Assembly (NCBI RefSeq): GCF_022179725.1
Contig: NZ_BPRC01000030.1
Coordinates: forward strand, 1-52,923
Direction: 5' to 3'
Length of the DNA: 52,923 nt
From: Methylorubrum aminovorans
GTDB lineage: Bacteria > Pseudomonadota > Alphaproteobacteria > Rhizobiales > Beijerinckiaceae
In this document: piece after piece, positions 15,284 through 22,521 of the stretch
How the letters are laid out: every line of letters begins with the position of its first letter
How positions within the stretch are numbered: the stretch's first letter is position 1
Position numbers and translations under genes: made by a program
Notes under the pieces: model-generated
Told to the model about the DNA's origin: nothing
What the model saw: the letters and a program-made list of their open reading frames with translations, nothing else
Database searches by the model: none

Positions 15284-15450
15284 GGCGAAGTACGGCCCTC
15301 AGATTTATGATGTACGGCTTGTCATAGGCGAAGTACGGTTTGACATTTATGATGTACGGTTTTTGGTTGATGAAGTACGGCATTGACAAGAATTATCCAC
15401 AGCGCGGCTGTGGCCTTCGGCCCGCTGCTGCCCCGATTGGCGAAGTACGG
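15284..15450. repeat. Iterons of the replication origin (oriV)
   Basis: Six copies of a 12-base core of the form (G/T)(A/G)(C/T)GA(A/T)GTACGG end at 15295, 15317, 15338, 15359, 15380 and 15450. The first five are 21-22 bp apart, two helical turns, and most copies are followed by a TTGACA-like block. They lie directly downstream of repA, not upstream. A seventh copy with the same trailing block stands alone at 14706-14717. RepA is expected to bind these repeats to open the origin and control copy number. Confidence 0.88.
15393..15401 (+). promoter_or_regulatory. DnaA box within the iteron region
   Basis: A second perfect TTATCCACA, between the fifth and sixth iterons. It fills the 70-bp break in iteron spacing. 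Confidence 0.75.
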
Positions 15451-15480
15451 TTTTGACAAAAATCGCTGACAAAAACGGAG

Positions 15481-16713
15481 TCAGTCGAACGGAAGCTCGG
15501 GGGCGACCACGGCACCTGCGTGCAAGGTTTCGGTGCCGCGCGCCCGCATGACAAGCACGTCTTCGCGTTTGCCGGGGATGATCTCTAGGTCGTATTCGGG
15601 CAACGGCGCGATCTTGGTGCTTTCAACGAATTTGCGCACCTGATGGGCAAACTGCGGCAGAGCTTGTTTGGAGCCGCTGCGCTTGTGGATTTCGGTCATT
15701 CCGTAGCGGGCGACGGTTTTGCCGGCAGCACGCTTGGACAGCCGATAAAGGTAGCGGCCAAGCCCCTGTGAAATCAGGAAGTAGTCGGCGTTCAAGGTCA
15801 GGATCTGCGGGTTTCCCTTCTGGCGCACCACGCCATCGTAGACCCAATCGGGGATCTCGATTTCGACCTGGTCGACGTTGCCTGTCGTGGTGCGGCTGAC
15901 TGTCCGGTAGTCCTGGATCAGCGACATCGAGATCATCTCACGGCGATTGCCGTTGCCGAGATTGACCACCTTGACGCTGGTGCCCTTGAGTCGGTCCAGC
16001 GCGGCCTCGAGGTCCTTGTACTGTTTGCCGCCGTTGGAGCGACGGCAGAACTTGAGGATGTGCGCAGCATTAGGTCGGTAGACCCGCGCCGGTACATCGA
16101 TACGAAGTCCTTTCTCCAACGCTCGGCGGTACCGGTTGGCCTCATCGGCGAGGCTCGAAACCATGTGCAGGAAGATGTCGTAGTCGAACACGGTGGCGAG
16201 GCCGGCTGAGGCGCTGCCATCGATCGTGATGATGCAGTCCTTCAGCTCGTAACGGATGACCCCTTCCCGCTTGGCCTTGCCGAGCGAGAATGGCGCGACA
16301 TCCATCAGGTTGACGTCGTCCTTGAGCGGCGCGTCGTAGATGTTGGGCACGAAGAACGCGAGCTGGGCGTCGTCGTCGGGCGCCTCACGCATCACCGGCG
16401 CCGGCAGCTCAGAGACCAGCGCGCCGACGATATCGGGTTGGCGCTCGTTGAGCTTGACCGCATCACCGAGCGCTTTGAGGGCGATGCCGATCGGGTCTGT
16501 CGGCTCAGGCCCGACCTTGAGGTCAGCCAGGCTGCGCCGGCTGTAGAAGCGCCGGAGGCGGCTCAGCGCGTCCTTGTTGAGGACAAGGGTCTCGCGGCCG
16601 GTCCTGGCGCAGAACGTGTCCGCCAGCGCCTGCAGGTAGGCGTTCTTCTCATGCAGCCCGAGGGCCCCGAACGCGTCGAGGGGCATCAGGTCGAGACGGA
16701 CGGGATCACTCAC
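15481..16713 (-). CDS. repA: Replication initiator protein RepA (RPA family, PF10134)
   Basis: A protein of 410 residues whose sequence (for example VFDYDIFLHMVSSLADEANR, YRPNAAHILKFCRRSNGGKQ and YFLISQGLGRYLYRLSKRAA) has the features of the alphaproteobacterial RPA initiator family. It should bind the adjacent iterons and recruit DnaA and the host replisome; two DnaA boxes support this. The ATG at 16713 follows a long palindrome (16731-16768) that overlaps the end of the upstream partition gene, a likely autoregulatory operator. The gene order parA - ribbon-helix-helix - repA - iterons, all leftward, is compact. No second replication gene was seen. Confidence 0.9.
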   Translation of the reverse strand: MSDPVRLDLMPLDAFGALGLHEKNAYLQALADTFCARTGRETLVLNKDALSRLRRFYSRRSLADLKVGPEPTDPIGIALKALGDAVKLNERQPDIVGALVSELPAPVMREAPDDDAQLAFFVPNIYDAPLKDDVNLMDVAPFSLGKAKREGVIRYELKDCIITIDGSASAGLATVFDYDIFLHMVSSLADEANRYRRALEKGLRIDVPARVYRPNAAHILKFCRRSNGGKQYKDLEAALDRLKGTSVKVVNLGNGNRREMISMSLIQDYRTVSRTTTGNVDQVEIEIPDWVYDGVVRQKGNPQILTLNADYFLISQGLGRYLYRLSKRAAGKTVARYGMTEIHKRSGSKQALPQFAHQVRKFVESTKIAPLPEYDLEIIPGKREDVLVMRARGTETLHAGAVVAPELPFD

Positions 16714-16730
16714 ACCAGGATTTCCGGAAG

Positions 16731-16768
16731 ATCGTAAAAGCGGAATTCTGCATCAGCGGATTTACGAT
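16731..16768. promoter_or_regulatory. Palindromic operator upstream of repA
   Basis: ATCGTAAA (16731-16738) and TTTACGAT (16761-16768) form a perfect inverted repeat, with GCGGA blocks inside both arms. It lies 18 bp upstream of the repA start and covers the stop codon of the preceding gene. It belongs to the dispersed motif family and is a good candidate for control of repA. Confidence 0.6.
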
Positions 16769-17067
16769 GTCGGGAACTCGCGCTCGAGCAGATCCCGCAT
16801 CATGTCGGCCATCTTCTGACCGCGTGCCGCGCACTGCATCTTCACACGGCGGTGCAGGCTTTCCGGCACGTCGATGGTGAAGCGGGACATCTTCTCCTTC
16901 GGCTCCGGCGCCGGAGCGGCTTCAACAGCCTTGAGGGCGGTCACGGAGCCCCCTTCCCTATCCGTAGTCGTGGGCTCGGCACCGCGGTTGGCGATCCAGG
17001 CGTCGGCAGCCGGCGCCAGCTTGGATGCGGGCACCTTGAACGAGACCTGCTTGGCTCCCTTGCTCAT
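16762..17067 (-). CDS. Ribbon-helix-helix partition-type DNA-binding protein
   Basis: A protein of 101 residues. The C-terminal 45 residues are a ribbon-helix-helix domain (SRFTIDVPESLHRRVKMQCA, then GQKMADMMRDLLEREF). The N-terminal half is flexible, alanine- and charge-rich, as in ParG/Omega-type partition partners. Its ATG overlaps the parA stop (ATGA), so it is co-translated with ParA. It is expected to bind the plasmid centromere, couple it to ParA and repress its own operon. The dispersed motif, clustered upstream of parA and at the end of this gene, is the obvious candidate binding site. The specificity is inferred. Confidence 0.8.
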   Translation of the reverse strand: MSKGAKQVSFKVPASKLAPAADAWIANRGAEPTTTDREGGSVTALKAVEAAPAPEPKEKMSRFTIDVPESLHRRVKMQCAARGQKMADMMRDLLEREFPTS

Positions 17068-17726
17068 GCGGCCTTCCTTTCCTTCTTGGTCTTGGGTTTG
17101 GCTTTCATGTCGACAAGCTGGGCGGCCAGCTGGCTGATTTCCTGTGCGGCATCGCTCTTGGGGTCCGTCTCGATCACGGACATGCCTTGGCTGGCGCTCT
17201 CGGCGAAGCCGACGCGCTGGCAAATCTCCACCGGCAGGATCGGAAATTCGAACTGGGACAGGGCATTATGCACATCGCGCCCGATCGCCGTATTTACGAT
17301 TTTGCGGTTCACCACAAAAACGGGTTTGATGTTTTCCTTAAACTGCTGGGCCTCCTTGACCAGTTGCACCGTGTCGGCCGAGGCCCATACGTCGTAGGGC
17401 GACGGCTGCACCGGCATGAGCACCACATCGCTGGCCAGGATCGCAGCGCGGCCGAGGTCGTTGACCCTGGGTGCGCCGTCGATAATCACCACATCGTAGT
17501 CGGCCGCGATCTCCGGCAGGTCGCGGTGCAGGGTTGGCTTGGCCATGCTGATCACCGGGAACAGCGGCTCGGCCTCGCGCACGGACGACCAAGCCATAGA
17601 GCTGCCCTGCGGGTCGGCGTCGACCAGCAGCACACGGTAGCCGGCCTTGGCGATGACCGCCGCCAGGTTGGTGGCGAGGGTCGTTTTACCGACTCCGCCT
17701 TTCTGGTTGAGCACCCCGATGATCAT
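17064..17726 (-). CDS. parA: ParA-family plasmid partition ATPase
   Basis: A protein of 220 residues starting MIIGVLNQKGGVGKTTLATN, with the deviant Walker A KGGVGKTT (about residues 9-16), Walker A' VDADPQGSS and Walker B VVIIDGAPR. It lacks the N-terminal HTH of long ParA proteins, so it is the short type Ib kind, which uses a small ribbon-helix-helix partner, here the next gene. It moves plasmid copies apart over the nucleoid. The promoter region (17748-17800) contains several copies of the operator-like motif, and one more copy (17289-17307) lies inside the coding sequence. Confidence 0.92.
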   Translation of the reverse strand: MIIGVLNQKGGVGKTTLATNLAAVIAKAGYRVLLVDADPQGSSMAWSSVREAEPLFPVISMAKPTLHRDLPEIAADYDVVIIDGAPRVNDLGRAAILASDVVLMPVQPSPYDVWASADTVQLVKEAQQFKENIKPVFVVNRKIVNTAIGRDVHNALSQFEFPILPVEICQRVGFAESASQGMSVIETDPKSDAAQEISQLAAQLVDMKAKPKTKKERKAA

Positions 17727-17747
17727 GCGCCGCCTTTCTGGATTTGC

Positions 17748-17800
17748 GTATCGTCGGATTTACGATTTTCTGCAAACCCGTTTCTGTAGGTTCACGATTT
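17748..17800. promoter_or_regulatory. Operator cluster upstream of parA
   Basis: Within about 50 bp the blocks ATCGTCGGATTTACGATTTT, TTTCTGTAGG and TTCACGATTTCAC occur, all variants of the dispersed motif. They start 22 bp before the parA start codon. They could be the centromere, the par operator, or both. Confidence 0.55.
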
Positions 17801-18117
17801 CACACAAACACGCCTCTGCCAACGGTTCGTTAACGCTGCGCACGATGCCTGTTACCTCTGGGACACATTTCCAGAAAACCGCAGAGTCGCAAAATCGTAT
17901 TTAAACATACAGCAGCGCCGCCCTCGAGGCGGCGCACAGAAGCGGGATCATCATCGCGGCCGAACCGCTGAGGCAGGGTCCCTCTGGGATGCCGGCGGCC
18001 GTACCCGTAGGGCCTGGTTCCGTAGCGACGTCGTCCGGGGATGAGCCGGGGCCACCTGTCTCTGCCCCTGTATGATCGCCAGCACCTGGCGCACCTGACA
18101 GCTGCTCATCAGCGTAT

Positions 18118-18140
18118 AATCGTAAAAGCGGATTTCCGGA
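18118..18140 (+). promoter_or_regulatory. Dispersed motif copy with adjacent TATAAT
   Basis: ATCGTAAAAGCGGATTTCCG overlaps the end of a perfect TATAAT (18115-18120). No good -35 box is placed before it. The arrangement would suit a repressed promoter, but no plus-strand gene follows. Confidence 0.35.
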
Positions 18141-18509
18141 AAGGCAGTGTTGCGCCCTGGCAGTGGCTCAATCGCAAAGCACTGGTCTTGATCCCACTCC
18201 AGCGAGGCAGGGGCGCGGCTGGCGTATGCCGCGCCCGCCACCGGGCCTCAACGCAAAAGCCCGGCCGGGAACCAGATAAGGAACGGGTGGGCAGCTTTCA
18301 GGCGATGTTCTGTGTAGGTTCCTCCATCTCCGGGTGTTACCGGGGAGGGGCATTGTCGTTATCTGGATCCTAGACGCTTTGTCCTTGTAGCGTCAGTCCG
18401 CATCCTGACGGTCTGCCCACTAGCGAAACGAGGCGCTGCGCAGCAGAGGACAGGGCGGCCACACGTCTCAGTAGGCTTGCCGAGGACCACGGATATGCCT
18501 TAACCAAAG

Positions 18510-18986
18510 TCACTGACGTAGGCTTGAGCGCAACACGCGATAAAAGTCTTTTGTAGAGCTACGCCGCGCTAAGCTATCCGTTTGATAGGTTCTCCGGTTC
18601 TTGAACTCGCGCTGTGCCATCTTGCTTGCCTCAGCATAAGCATCGACATCACTCATGGACTGAAGGTAAGGCCACTTGCGCAGATATTCGGGCAGCGTCG
18701 TGTAGCCTCCCGCAAAGGTGGCGATCGGATAATCCTTCTCGGTAGCAACACCAATTTCCCACGGTACCCACCACGAGGTTTTCGTTGCAGCGGACACAAC
18801 TGCCATCAGCTGGGTGCAAATTGAGAGCTGCTGGCGCAAGTACTCTCCTAGATCGTCTCCCGTTGTTGACGCGTTTGGATCAACAACGTCCAGATAGACG
18901 TCAATTTGGTGATAAAGCTTCAATCTAGTTGCGATAATCCCTGCAGTCTCAGAGTCGGCCTTTTGATGAGAAAGGAAGACCTTCAT
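18510..18986 (-). CDS. TIR-domain protein, last gene of the TIR-caspase operon
   Basis: A protein of 158 residues that is nearly all TIR domain (TIR_2-like): KVFLSHQKADSETAGIIATR at the N-terminus, a middle strand QLMAVVSAATKTSWW, and WEIGVATE with Glu77 as the candidate catalytic residue for NAD+ cleavage. The C-terminal 40 residues are charged and of unknown role. It is separated by 14 bp from the caspase gene and shares its operon. In Thoeris systems TIR proteins turn NAD+ into a cyclic ADP-ribose signal. Whether this one makes a signal, or is an NADase effector, cannot be decided from sequence. It is a different TIR type from that at 19999-20388. Confidence 0.85.
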   Translation of the reverse strand: MKVFLSHQKADSETAGIIATRLKLYHQIDVYLDVVDPNASTTGDDLGEYLRQQLSICTQLMAVVSAATKTSWWVPWEIGVATEKDYPIATFAGGYTTLPEYLRKWPYLQSMSDVDAYAEASKMAQREFKNRRTYQTDSLARRSSTKDFYRVLRSSLRQ

Positions 18987-19000
18987 ATCCCCTCACTTAT

Positions 19001-19996
19001 CTATATACGCCCAAGGATCGCGAGCTTTCTGTAGTGGGCACCAAGCGCAGAAAGACGACATCCTTTGGAGTCTATCGCAGCATAGTACATGTGCTCAGCA
19101 TCGACGGGCACGATGAGACCATGCCGATTACAAAGCTGTAGCTCCTTGAAGATACGCTTGTGATCTTCGTCGACCGGGATGTGCTTAACGCGCTCCGGCA
19201 CATTCTCACGGTCAGGCTCGTAGGATGGATCCAGTTGAAACACGTGCGCCGGGTCTGGAAAGTACTCTGGCAGTCGTCGCAGCACCTCGTGGGGGATCTT
19301 TGGAGCCACATTGCGTAGCGTTACAAAGGTTTGCACGTTCGCCTTGTAAACAGGACGCTGTTTCCAAGGCCCAAGCGTCTGATCGATATGGGAGTACACG
19401 GATGCCGGCGTAATCCGGCCGATTACATCAGCCGAGCTACCGCTCAAACCATCAAGGAGGATGCTAGTGAAGAGTCCATGCCCATCCTCTTCGGCGGCAG
19501 TACCCTCCCGATGTGAAGCGGTCAGGATTGTTACTCCGTTACCGATCACCGACGGTTGGTTCGCTGCCGAACCAAGTCCTTGGATTTCACCAGCATAGCC
19601 GGATTGACAGCTGTCTAGGATGATCACGCTCGACTTCACGCGCGGGTACGCTTGGTTGGCCAGATGGAGGATGTCAGATAGCGTGACTCCCCAACTGGGC
19701 TTCCGCCCGTCCTGACTGACGATATAGCCGGCATTCGTTTCCGGGTTGATGATCCCATGCCCAGCAAAAAACAGCAGAGCCGTATCGGCATCGCCGCTGA
19801 AAAGCTCAGTGATGGCCTGCAGCAGAACCTGTGCATTGACCTCAAGCTTGTCACTGGTGAGCAGCCTGACGGAGAAGTTCGGGGAACCGTCACCATTGCG
19901 CTCGAGAAGCTGCGCTACGGAAGATGCATCGTTCACGCACCCTTGCAAAGGTGCGGAATGGTAGTCGTCAATCCCGACAACCAGGGCCTTCTTCAT
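19001..19996 (-). CDS. Caspase-like cysteine protease (peptidase C14), probable defence effector
   Basis: A protein of 331 residues. The N-terminal 220 residues are a caspase fold: start MKKALVVGIDDYHSAPLQGC, catalytic His80 in ALLFFAGHG and catalytic Cys130 in VIILDSCQSG. A C-terminal part of about 100 residues (LPEYFPDPAHVFQLDPSYEP, then FKELQLCNRHGLIVPVDAEH) may be a sensor or substrate domain. In the TIR-plus-caspase (type IV) Thoeris arrangement a TIR-made nucleotide activates such a protease, which then cleaves cell proteins and stops phage growth. The start is 2 bp from the preceding TIR gene's stop and 14 bp precede the next TIR gene. The dyad is intact, so it should be active; its targets are unknown. 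Confidence 0.9.
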   Translation of the reverse strand: MKKALVVGIDDYHSAPLQGCVNDASSVAQLLERNGDGSPNFSVRLLTSDKLEVNAQVLLQAITELFSGDADTALLFFAGHGIINPETNAGYIVSQDGRKPSWGVTLSDILHLANQAYPRVKSSVIILDSCQSGYAGEIQGLGSAANQPSVIGNGVTILTASHREGTAAEEDGHGLFTSILLDGLSGSSADVIGRITPASVYSHIDQTLGPWKQRPVYKANVQTFVTLRNVAPKIPHEVLRRLPEYFPDPAHVFQLDPSYEPDRENVPERVKHIPVDEDHKRIFKELQLCNRHGLIVPVDAEHMYYAAIDSKGCRLSALGAHYRKLAILGRI

Positions 19997-19998
19997 GG

Positions 19999-20388
19999 CT
20001 AGCGAGCTCCACCGATGAGCTTCTTCAGATTATCCCAAGTCCATGCGTAGAGATTGTCCCGGCTCGTTGCGCTCAAAGGCTTTGTACATGTCTTGTCGGC
20101 GTACCCTTTGAGTAGGAAGTAGGTCACCCCTTCCTCCTGCGCGATTTTCATTTCTGCATTTACACCAGCAGCTGTGTGGGTGTGCTGGCCACACATGATG
20201 ATGACGATGTCGACGCTCCTGATCCGTGTGCGGGCCTTAGCCTTCCAGTCACCCGTCAGATGCTCCTTGATTGACCAGTCGGCCAGTTCGAAAGGACTGT
20301 CCGCCAGCTTCGCCTGACCGACGATAGCGGTTTTCAGAAATTGATCGTGATCGTAATCGAAGCTGACAAACACACGTTTTTTGGCCAT
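19999..20388 (-). CDS. thsB: ThsB-like TIR protein (DUF1863 / MTH538 TIR-like family)
   Basis: A protein of 129 residues with the DUF1863 signature seen in Thoeris ThsB: KRVFVSFDYDHDQFLKTAIV at the N-terminus, WSIKEHLTGDWKAKARTRIR, the strand SVDIVIIMCGQHTHTAAGVN and VNAEMKIAQEEG, with Glu79 as candidate catalytic residue. ThsB proteins sense phage infection and make a cyclic ADP-ribose variant from NAD+. It lies 6 bp after the SLOG gene and 2 bp before the caspase gene, so the three are one transcription unit. The symbol is by family resemblance. The signal it makes is not predictable from sequence. Confidence 0.85.
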   Translation of the reverse strand: MAKKRVFVSFDYDHDQFLKTAIVGQAKLADSPFELADWSIKEHLTGDWKAKARTRIRSVDIVIIMCGQHTHTAAGVNAEMKIAQEEGVTYFLLKGYADKTCTKPLSATSRDNLYAWTWDNLKKLIGGAR

Positions 20389-20394
20389 CAGGTC

Positions 20395-20883
20395 TCATTC
20401 TCCACGGTTGATGCGGCTAACGGTCTTCTGGATTGGATCAATTATAATGCAGGATCTACCCTGCTGAAGAGCGTACTCAACAGCATCACCGGTTCCACCC
20501 AAACCAGCAGCAGGCTTACCGTCCCAAATAGCCAACAGGAGATCGCAACGCTCAACGATATAACGCCCAGCTGCATAGAAGGCCGGTTCGGGCTCGTCGG
20601 TGGTGTTAAGATCGAGCCGCTCACTAGCGGCGAGAAGCTCGCGGTAACGGGCGAGTCCGTCCCCTTCGAAGAAACTCTCATAGTTGTGGATAGGGATCAC
20701 AGCGAGAACAGGCACATTCATCTCTAGTGCGCATTGTGCAAATATCTGGTCACTTCCGACAGCGAGTGAGGTAAGCGCCTGAGTGATGGTCGAGCACTGA
20801 GCCAACTCTGCTCGAACTGCATCAGCTACCCAGTTCCAGTCGATGCCTGGCCGTGCCTGATGCCCGCTGACTCCGACCCTCAC
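20395..20883 (-). CDS. Stand-alone SLOG-like nucleotide-binding protein, first gene of the operon
   Basis: A protein of about 162 residues with a Rossmann-like SLOG layout: a strand RVGVSGHQARPG, then QALTSLAVGSDQIFAQCALE, VLAVIPIHNYESFF, and DLLLAIWDGKPAAGLGGTGD with the GGT.D loop. The GTG at 20883 is chosen because a G-rich ribosome binding site lies seven bases upstream; the frame is open to 20919. In type I Thoeris, SLOG is the part of ThsA that binds the TIR-made signal. Here it is a separate protein of the same operon as two TIR proteins and a caspase. It could be a receptor that gates the caspase, a sponge that limits the signal, or an enzyme acting on it. These roles are inference. 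Confidence 0.8.
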   Translation of the reverse strand: MRVGVSGHQARPGIDWNWVADAVRAELAQCSTITQALTSLAVGSDQIFAQCALEMNVPVLAVIPIHNYESFFEGDGLARYRELLAASERLDLNTTDEPEPAFYAAGRYIVERCDLLLAIWDGKPAAGLGGTGDAVEYALQQGRSCIIIDPIQKTVSRINRGE

Positions 20884-20936
20884 TGATTCACCCCCCTGCA
20901 CGTTCCACTTGCAACACAAGCTAGTGCGTTTCCTGT

Positions 20937-20965
20937 TTGTTCCGCAAGTGGTTTCGGGCTACATT
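20937..20965 (+). promoter_or_regulatory. Putative sigma-70 promoter for the 21007-21992 operon
   Basis: TTGTTC (20937-20942) and TACATT (20960-20965) with a 17-bp spacer. It lies 41 bp before the first start codon of the rightward operon, in the 123-bp divergent region shared with the TIR-caspase operon. Confidence 0.35.
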
Positions 20966-21006
20966 CACCGCTTAATTCAAGCGTATCAAACCTTTAGGAG
21001 TTACAT

Positions 21007-21198
21007 TTGACAGCTCGCCGTCCCGATCGACCTCAACCGAGTCGTCCGACGCAAGCCAATGATGGCTTATCGTCGACGTTGCTGCAGCGTGGGCTGACTT
21101 CAGCCAACCTCAGCGGCGCATTGCGTCCCACGCCACCGGCTCCCGCAGCCCCCGCAGCTCCTCCGGCCGCACCACCCCCTCCTCAAAAGAAGGACTAA
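21007..21198 (+). CDS. Small proline/alanine-rich protein
   Basis: A protein of 63 residues. The TTG start has AGGAG seven bases upstream (20996-21000), a good site. The first 40 residues are polar (TARRPDRPQPSRPTQAND ...), the rest is a Pro/Ala run ending in QKKD. It is probably disordered. It has no known family and is the first of three same-strand genes at 21007-21992, divergent from the TIR-caspase operon. Confidence 0.6.
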   Translation: MTARRPDRPQPSRPTQANDGLSSTLLQRGLTSANLSGALRPTPPAPAAPAAPPAAPPPPQKKD

Positions 21199-21207
21199 GC
21201 CGACGCT

Positions 21208-21429
21208 ATGATCCCTAAACTGCCCAGGCTTGCCCCCCTGCACGTCGACGATCTGCTCGATCAGCATATGAGTTTCTATGGTGGCATGACATCCGATAAC
21301 CTGCGCCGCAGCTTGCCACAGCGCTTGCCACAGCGCTTGCTGCAATCGGCGCTGCCCCAGCAGGCACAGCCTGCGCAACCGGCACCGCCGCCAGTGGTTC
21401 AGCGTCCCTTGGCAACAGGGAAGTCCTGA
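21208..21429 (+). CDS. Small protein with glutamine/proline-rich tail
   Basis: A protein of 73 residues. The N-terminal part (LHVDDLLDQHMSFYGGMTSD) looks folded or partner-binding; the tail is proline- and glutamine-rich with a tandem duplication (SLPQRLPQRLLQ, from the repeated bases CAGCGCTTGCCA). It starts 9 bp after the preceding gene and ends 2 bp before the next. Not recognised; membership of one small operon is clear. Confidence 0.6.
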   Translation: MIPKLPRLAPLHVDDLLDQHMSFYGGMTSDNLRRSLPQRLPQRLLQSALPQQAQPAQPAPPPVVQRPLATGKS

Positions 21430-21431
21430 GA

Positions 21432-21992
21432 TTGGACTCGGCACTATCGCTGCTCAGCCAGGGCGCAAGCGCAGTCTACGCTCTGCTCGATGAAAAACAG
21501 TGGGCTGCACTGTCGGCTGCTGGCACTGCACTACAAGCGCTTATCGCTCTTGCAGCCCTCTTCTACGTCGGTGCTCAACTACGAGCGGGCCGCAAGGCAG
21601 GTGATTTGCAGGCCCTGCAAGAGCTGTTCAATGCTGTGACTGAGCGTGAGCAGGCGCTACTTCGTTCTCGTGACAAGCCGGACGAGCAGGATGCTGCCTT
21701 CCTGGAGTTTATGAATTTTCTTGAGCTGCGGACAGTTGCCTTGAATGGAGGCCTATTGGGGCGCTATCCCAAAAAGATCCTCCGCGAAAAAATTATCGAC
21801 TCTCTGGCTGTGATTGAGGGTATGCCGGAGTGGCAGCAGCGCTTTATCGAAGCGAAATCGAGCGCGACAGCATTCGAGCACCTGCAGCGGTTTGCACGGA
21901 AGAACCGTAAGGCGATCAATCGGGTGAAGGCCCACATGATGGCCAAAGCTGAAACCGCCCCGGAGGGCGGTTCGGGCAGCGCAGCCGGTTAG
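21432..21992 (+). CDS. Single-pass membrane protein with cytoplasmic helical domain
   Basis: A protein of 186 residues with a TTG start. One membrane segment (AGTALQALIALAALFYVGAQ, about residues 30-49) is followed by a soluble helical domain of about 110 residues (LQALQELFNAVTEREQALLR; FLEFMNFLELRTVALNGGLL; LREKIIDSLAVIEGMPEWQQ). This shape, a short N-terminal anchor with a helical cytoplasmic domain, is common among uncharacterised membrane proteins in phage-defence loci, but I cannot name a family. It is the last gene of the three-gene operon, and its stop overlaps the convergent DUF3768 gene by four bases. Confidence 0.7.
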   Translation: MDSALSLLSQGASAVYALLDEKQWAALSAAGTALQALIALAALFYVGAQLRAGRKAGDLQALQELFNAVTEREQALLRSRDKPDEQDAAFLEFMNFLELRTVALNGGLLGRYPKKILREKIIDSLAVIEGMPEWQQRFIEAKSSATAFEHLQRFARKNRKAINRVKAHMMAKAETAPEGGSGSAAG

Positions 21993-22315
21993 TACTCGTC
22001 GGCGCGCATCAGCGTGAGGACCCGGACGGTCACCGCCGGATCGGCCGGGTCCGGCGAGTGCATCGCCAACTGGAGGTCGTAGTAGTCGATCTTCCAGAAG
22101 TAGCGCGTGCCCTTGTGCTCGACGCTGCCGAAGTCGTGCTCGCCGTGAGGATCGTTGTCCGGCGTGAACGCGCTAAAATCGCGCATCAGGTTCAGCACCG
22201 CCAGCCGGTCGAGCGGAGCCAGTTGGCTGACTCCTGGGGTGAGCATCAGCCGACCGCCGGTCAGCTGAGAGCGTAGGGCGTCGTTGAGACGCTGGATCGC
22301 GGTGGTGCGGCTCAT
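21989..22315 (-). CDS. DUF3768 family protein
   Basis: A protein of 108 residues with the family hallmarks: start region AIQRLNDALRSQLTGGRLML, HDFGSVEHKGTRYFWKIDYY and the C-terminal SPDPADPAVTVRVLTLMRAD. DUF3768 proteins are frequent on alphaproteobacterial plasmids and integrative elements, with no known function. It overlaps the preceding gene by ATGA, so the two are co-translated. Confidence 0.88.
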   Translation of the reverse strand: MSRTTAIQRLNDALRSQLTGGRLMLTPGVSQLAPLDRLAVLNLMRDFSAFTPDNDPHGEHDFGSVEHKGTRYFWKIDYYDLQLAMHSPDPADPAVTVRVLTLMRADEY

Positions 22316-22521
22316 TGGGCCAGCTCCCCGTCAGTCTTCGGTCGCGGCTTGCGGATGACCAGGCGGCCAGTGAGCGGCAGGCAGCTGAGCTGAAGGTTGA
22401 AGCCGTCGCCATCCTCATGTGCCCAGGCGGCGCCGATCCGGGTCCAGAAGGCGTTCTCGCCCTCTCCCTCGACCACGTAGACGGCGTGGCTCGGACGGTT
22501 GTTGGTGGTGGTGCGGGTCAT
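22312..22521 (-). CDS. Small plasmid protein, DUF736-like
   Basis: A protein of 69 residues whose core (AFWTRIGAAWAHEDGDGFNL, then LPLTGRLVIRKPRP) recalls the short DUF736-like proteins found on rhizobial and Methylobacterium plasmids. The ATG at 22521 has AGGGAG eight bases upstream; the frame is open to 22629. It forms a two-gene unit with DUF3768. Function unknown. Confidence 0.75.
   Translation of the reverse strand: MTRTTTNNRPSHAVYVVEGEGENAFWTRIGAAWAHEDGDGFNLQLSCLPLTGRLVIRKPRPKTDGELAQ

Larger units (their letters stand above)
14257..15480. other. 1.2-kb non-coding replication region
   Basis: No convincing gene. An open frame at 14524-15114 on the plus strand has low-complexity translation and overlaps hairpins, so I read it as spurious. 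From left to right the region holds GC hairpins (14263-14351), a copy of the dispersed motif (14600-14634), a lone iteron (14706-14717), three perfect triloop hairpins (14810-15077), a DnaA box (15163-15171), an AT-rich tract (about 15178-15225), the iteron array (15284-15450) and a second DnaA box (15393-15401). Confidence 0.75.
17727..18509. other. Intergenic region between parA and the TIR-caspase operon
   Basis: About 780 bp without a gene I can support. A minus-strand frame at 17951-18241 has no family features. Motif copies lie at 17748-17800, 17891-17902 and 18118-18140. The stretch 18381-18426 (CCTTGTAGCGTCAGTCCGCA ...) resembles 3835-3880 and contains a small GTCAG / CTGAC hairpin. 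Confidence 0.5.

Noticed and set aside
15284..15450. Possible CRISPR array
   Set aside because: The repeats are 12 bp at 21-22 bp intervals with short variable parts and lie next to repA and DnaA boxes: iterons, not CRISPR. No cas genes are present.
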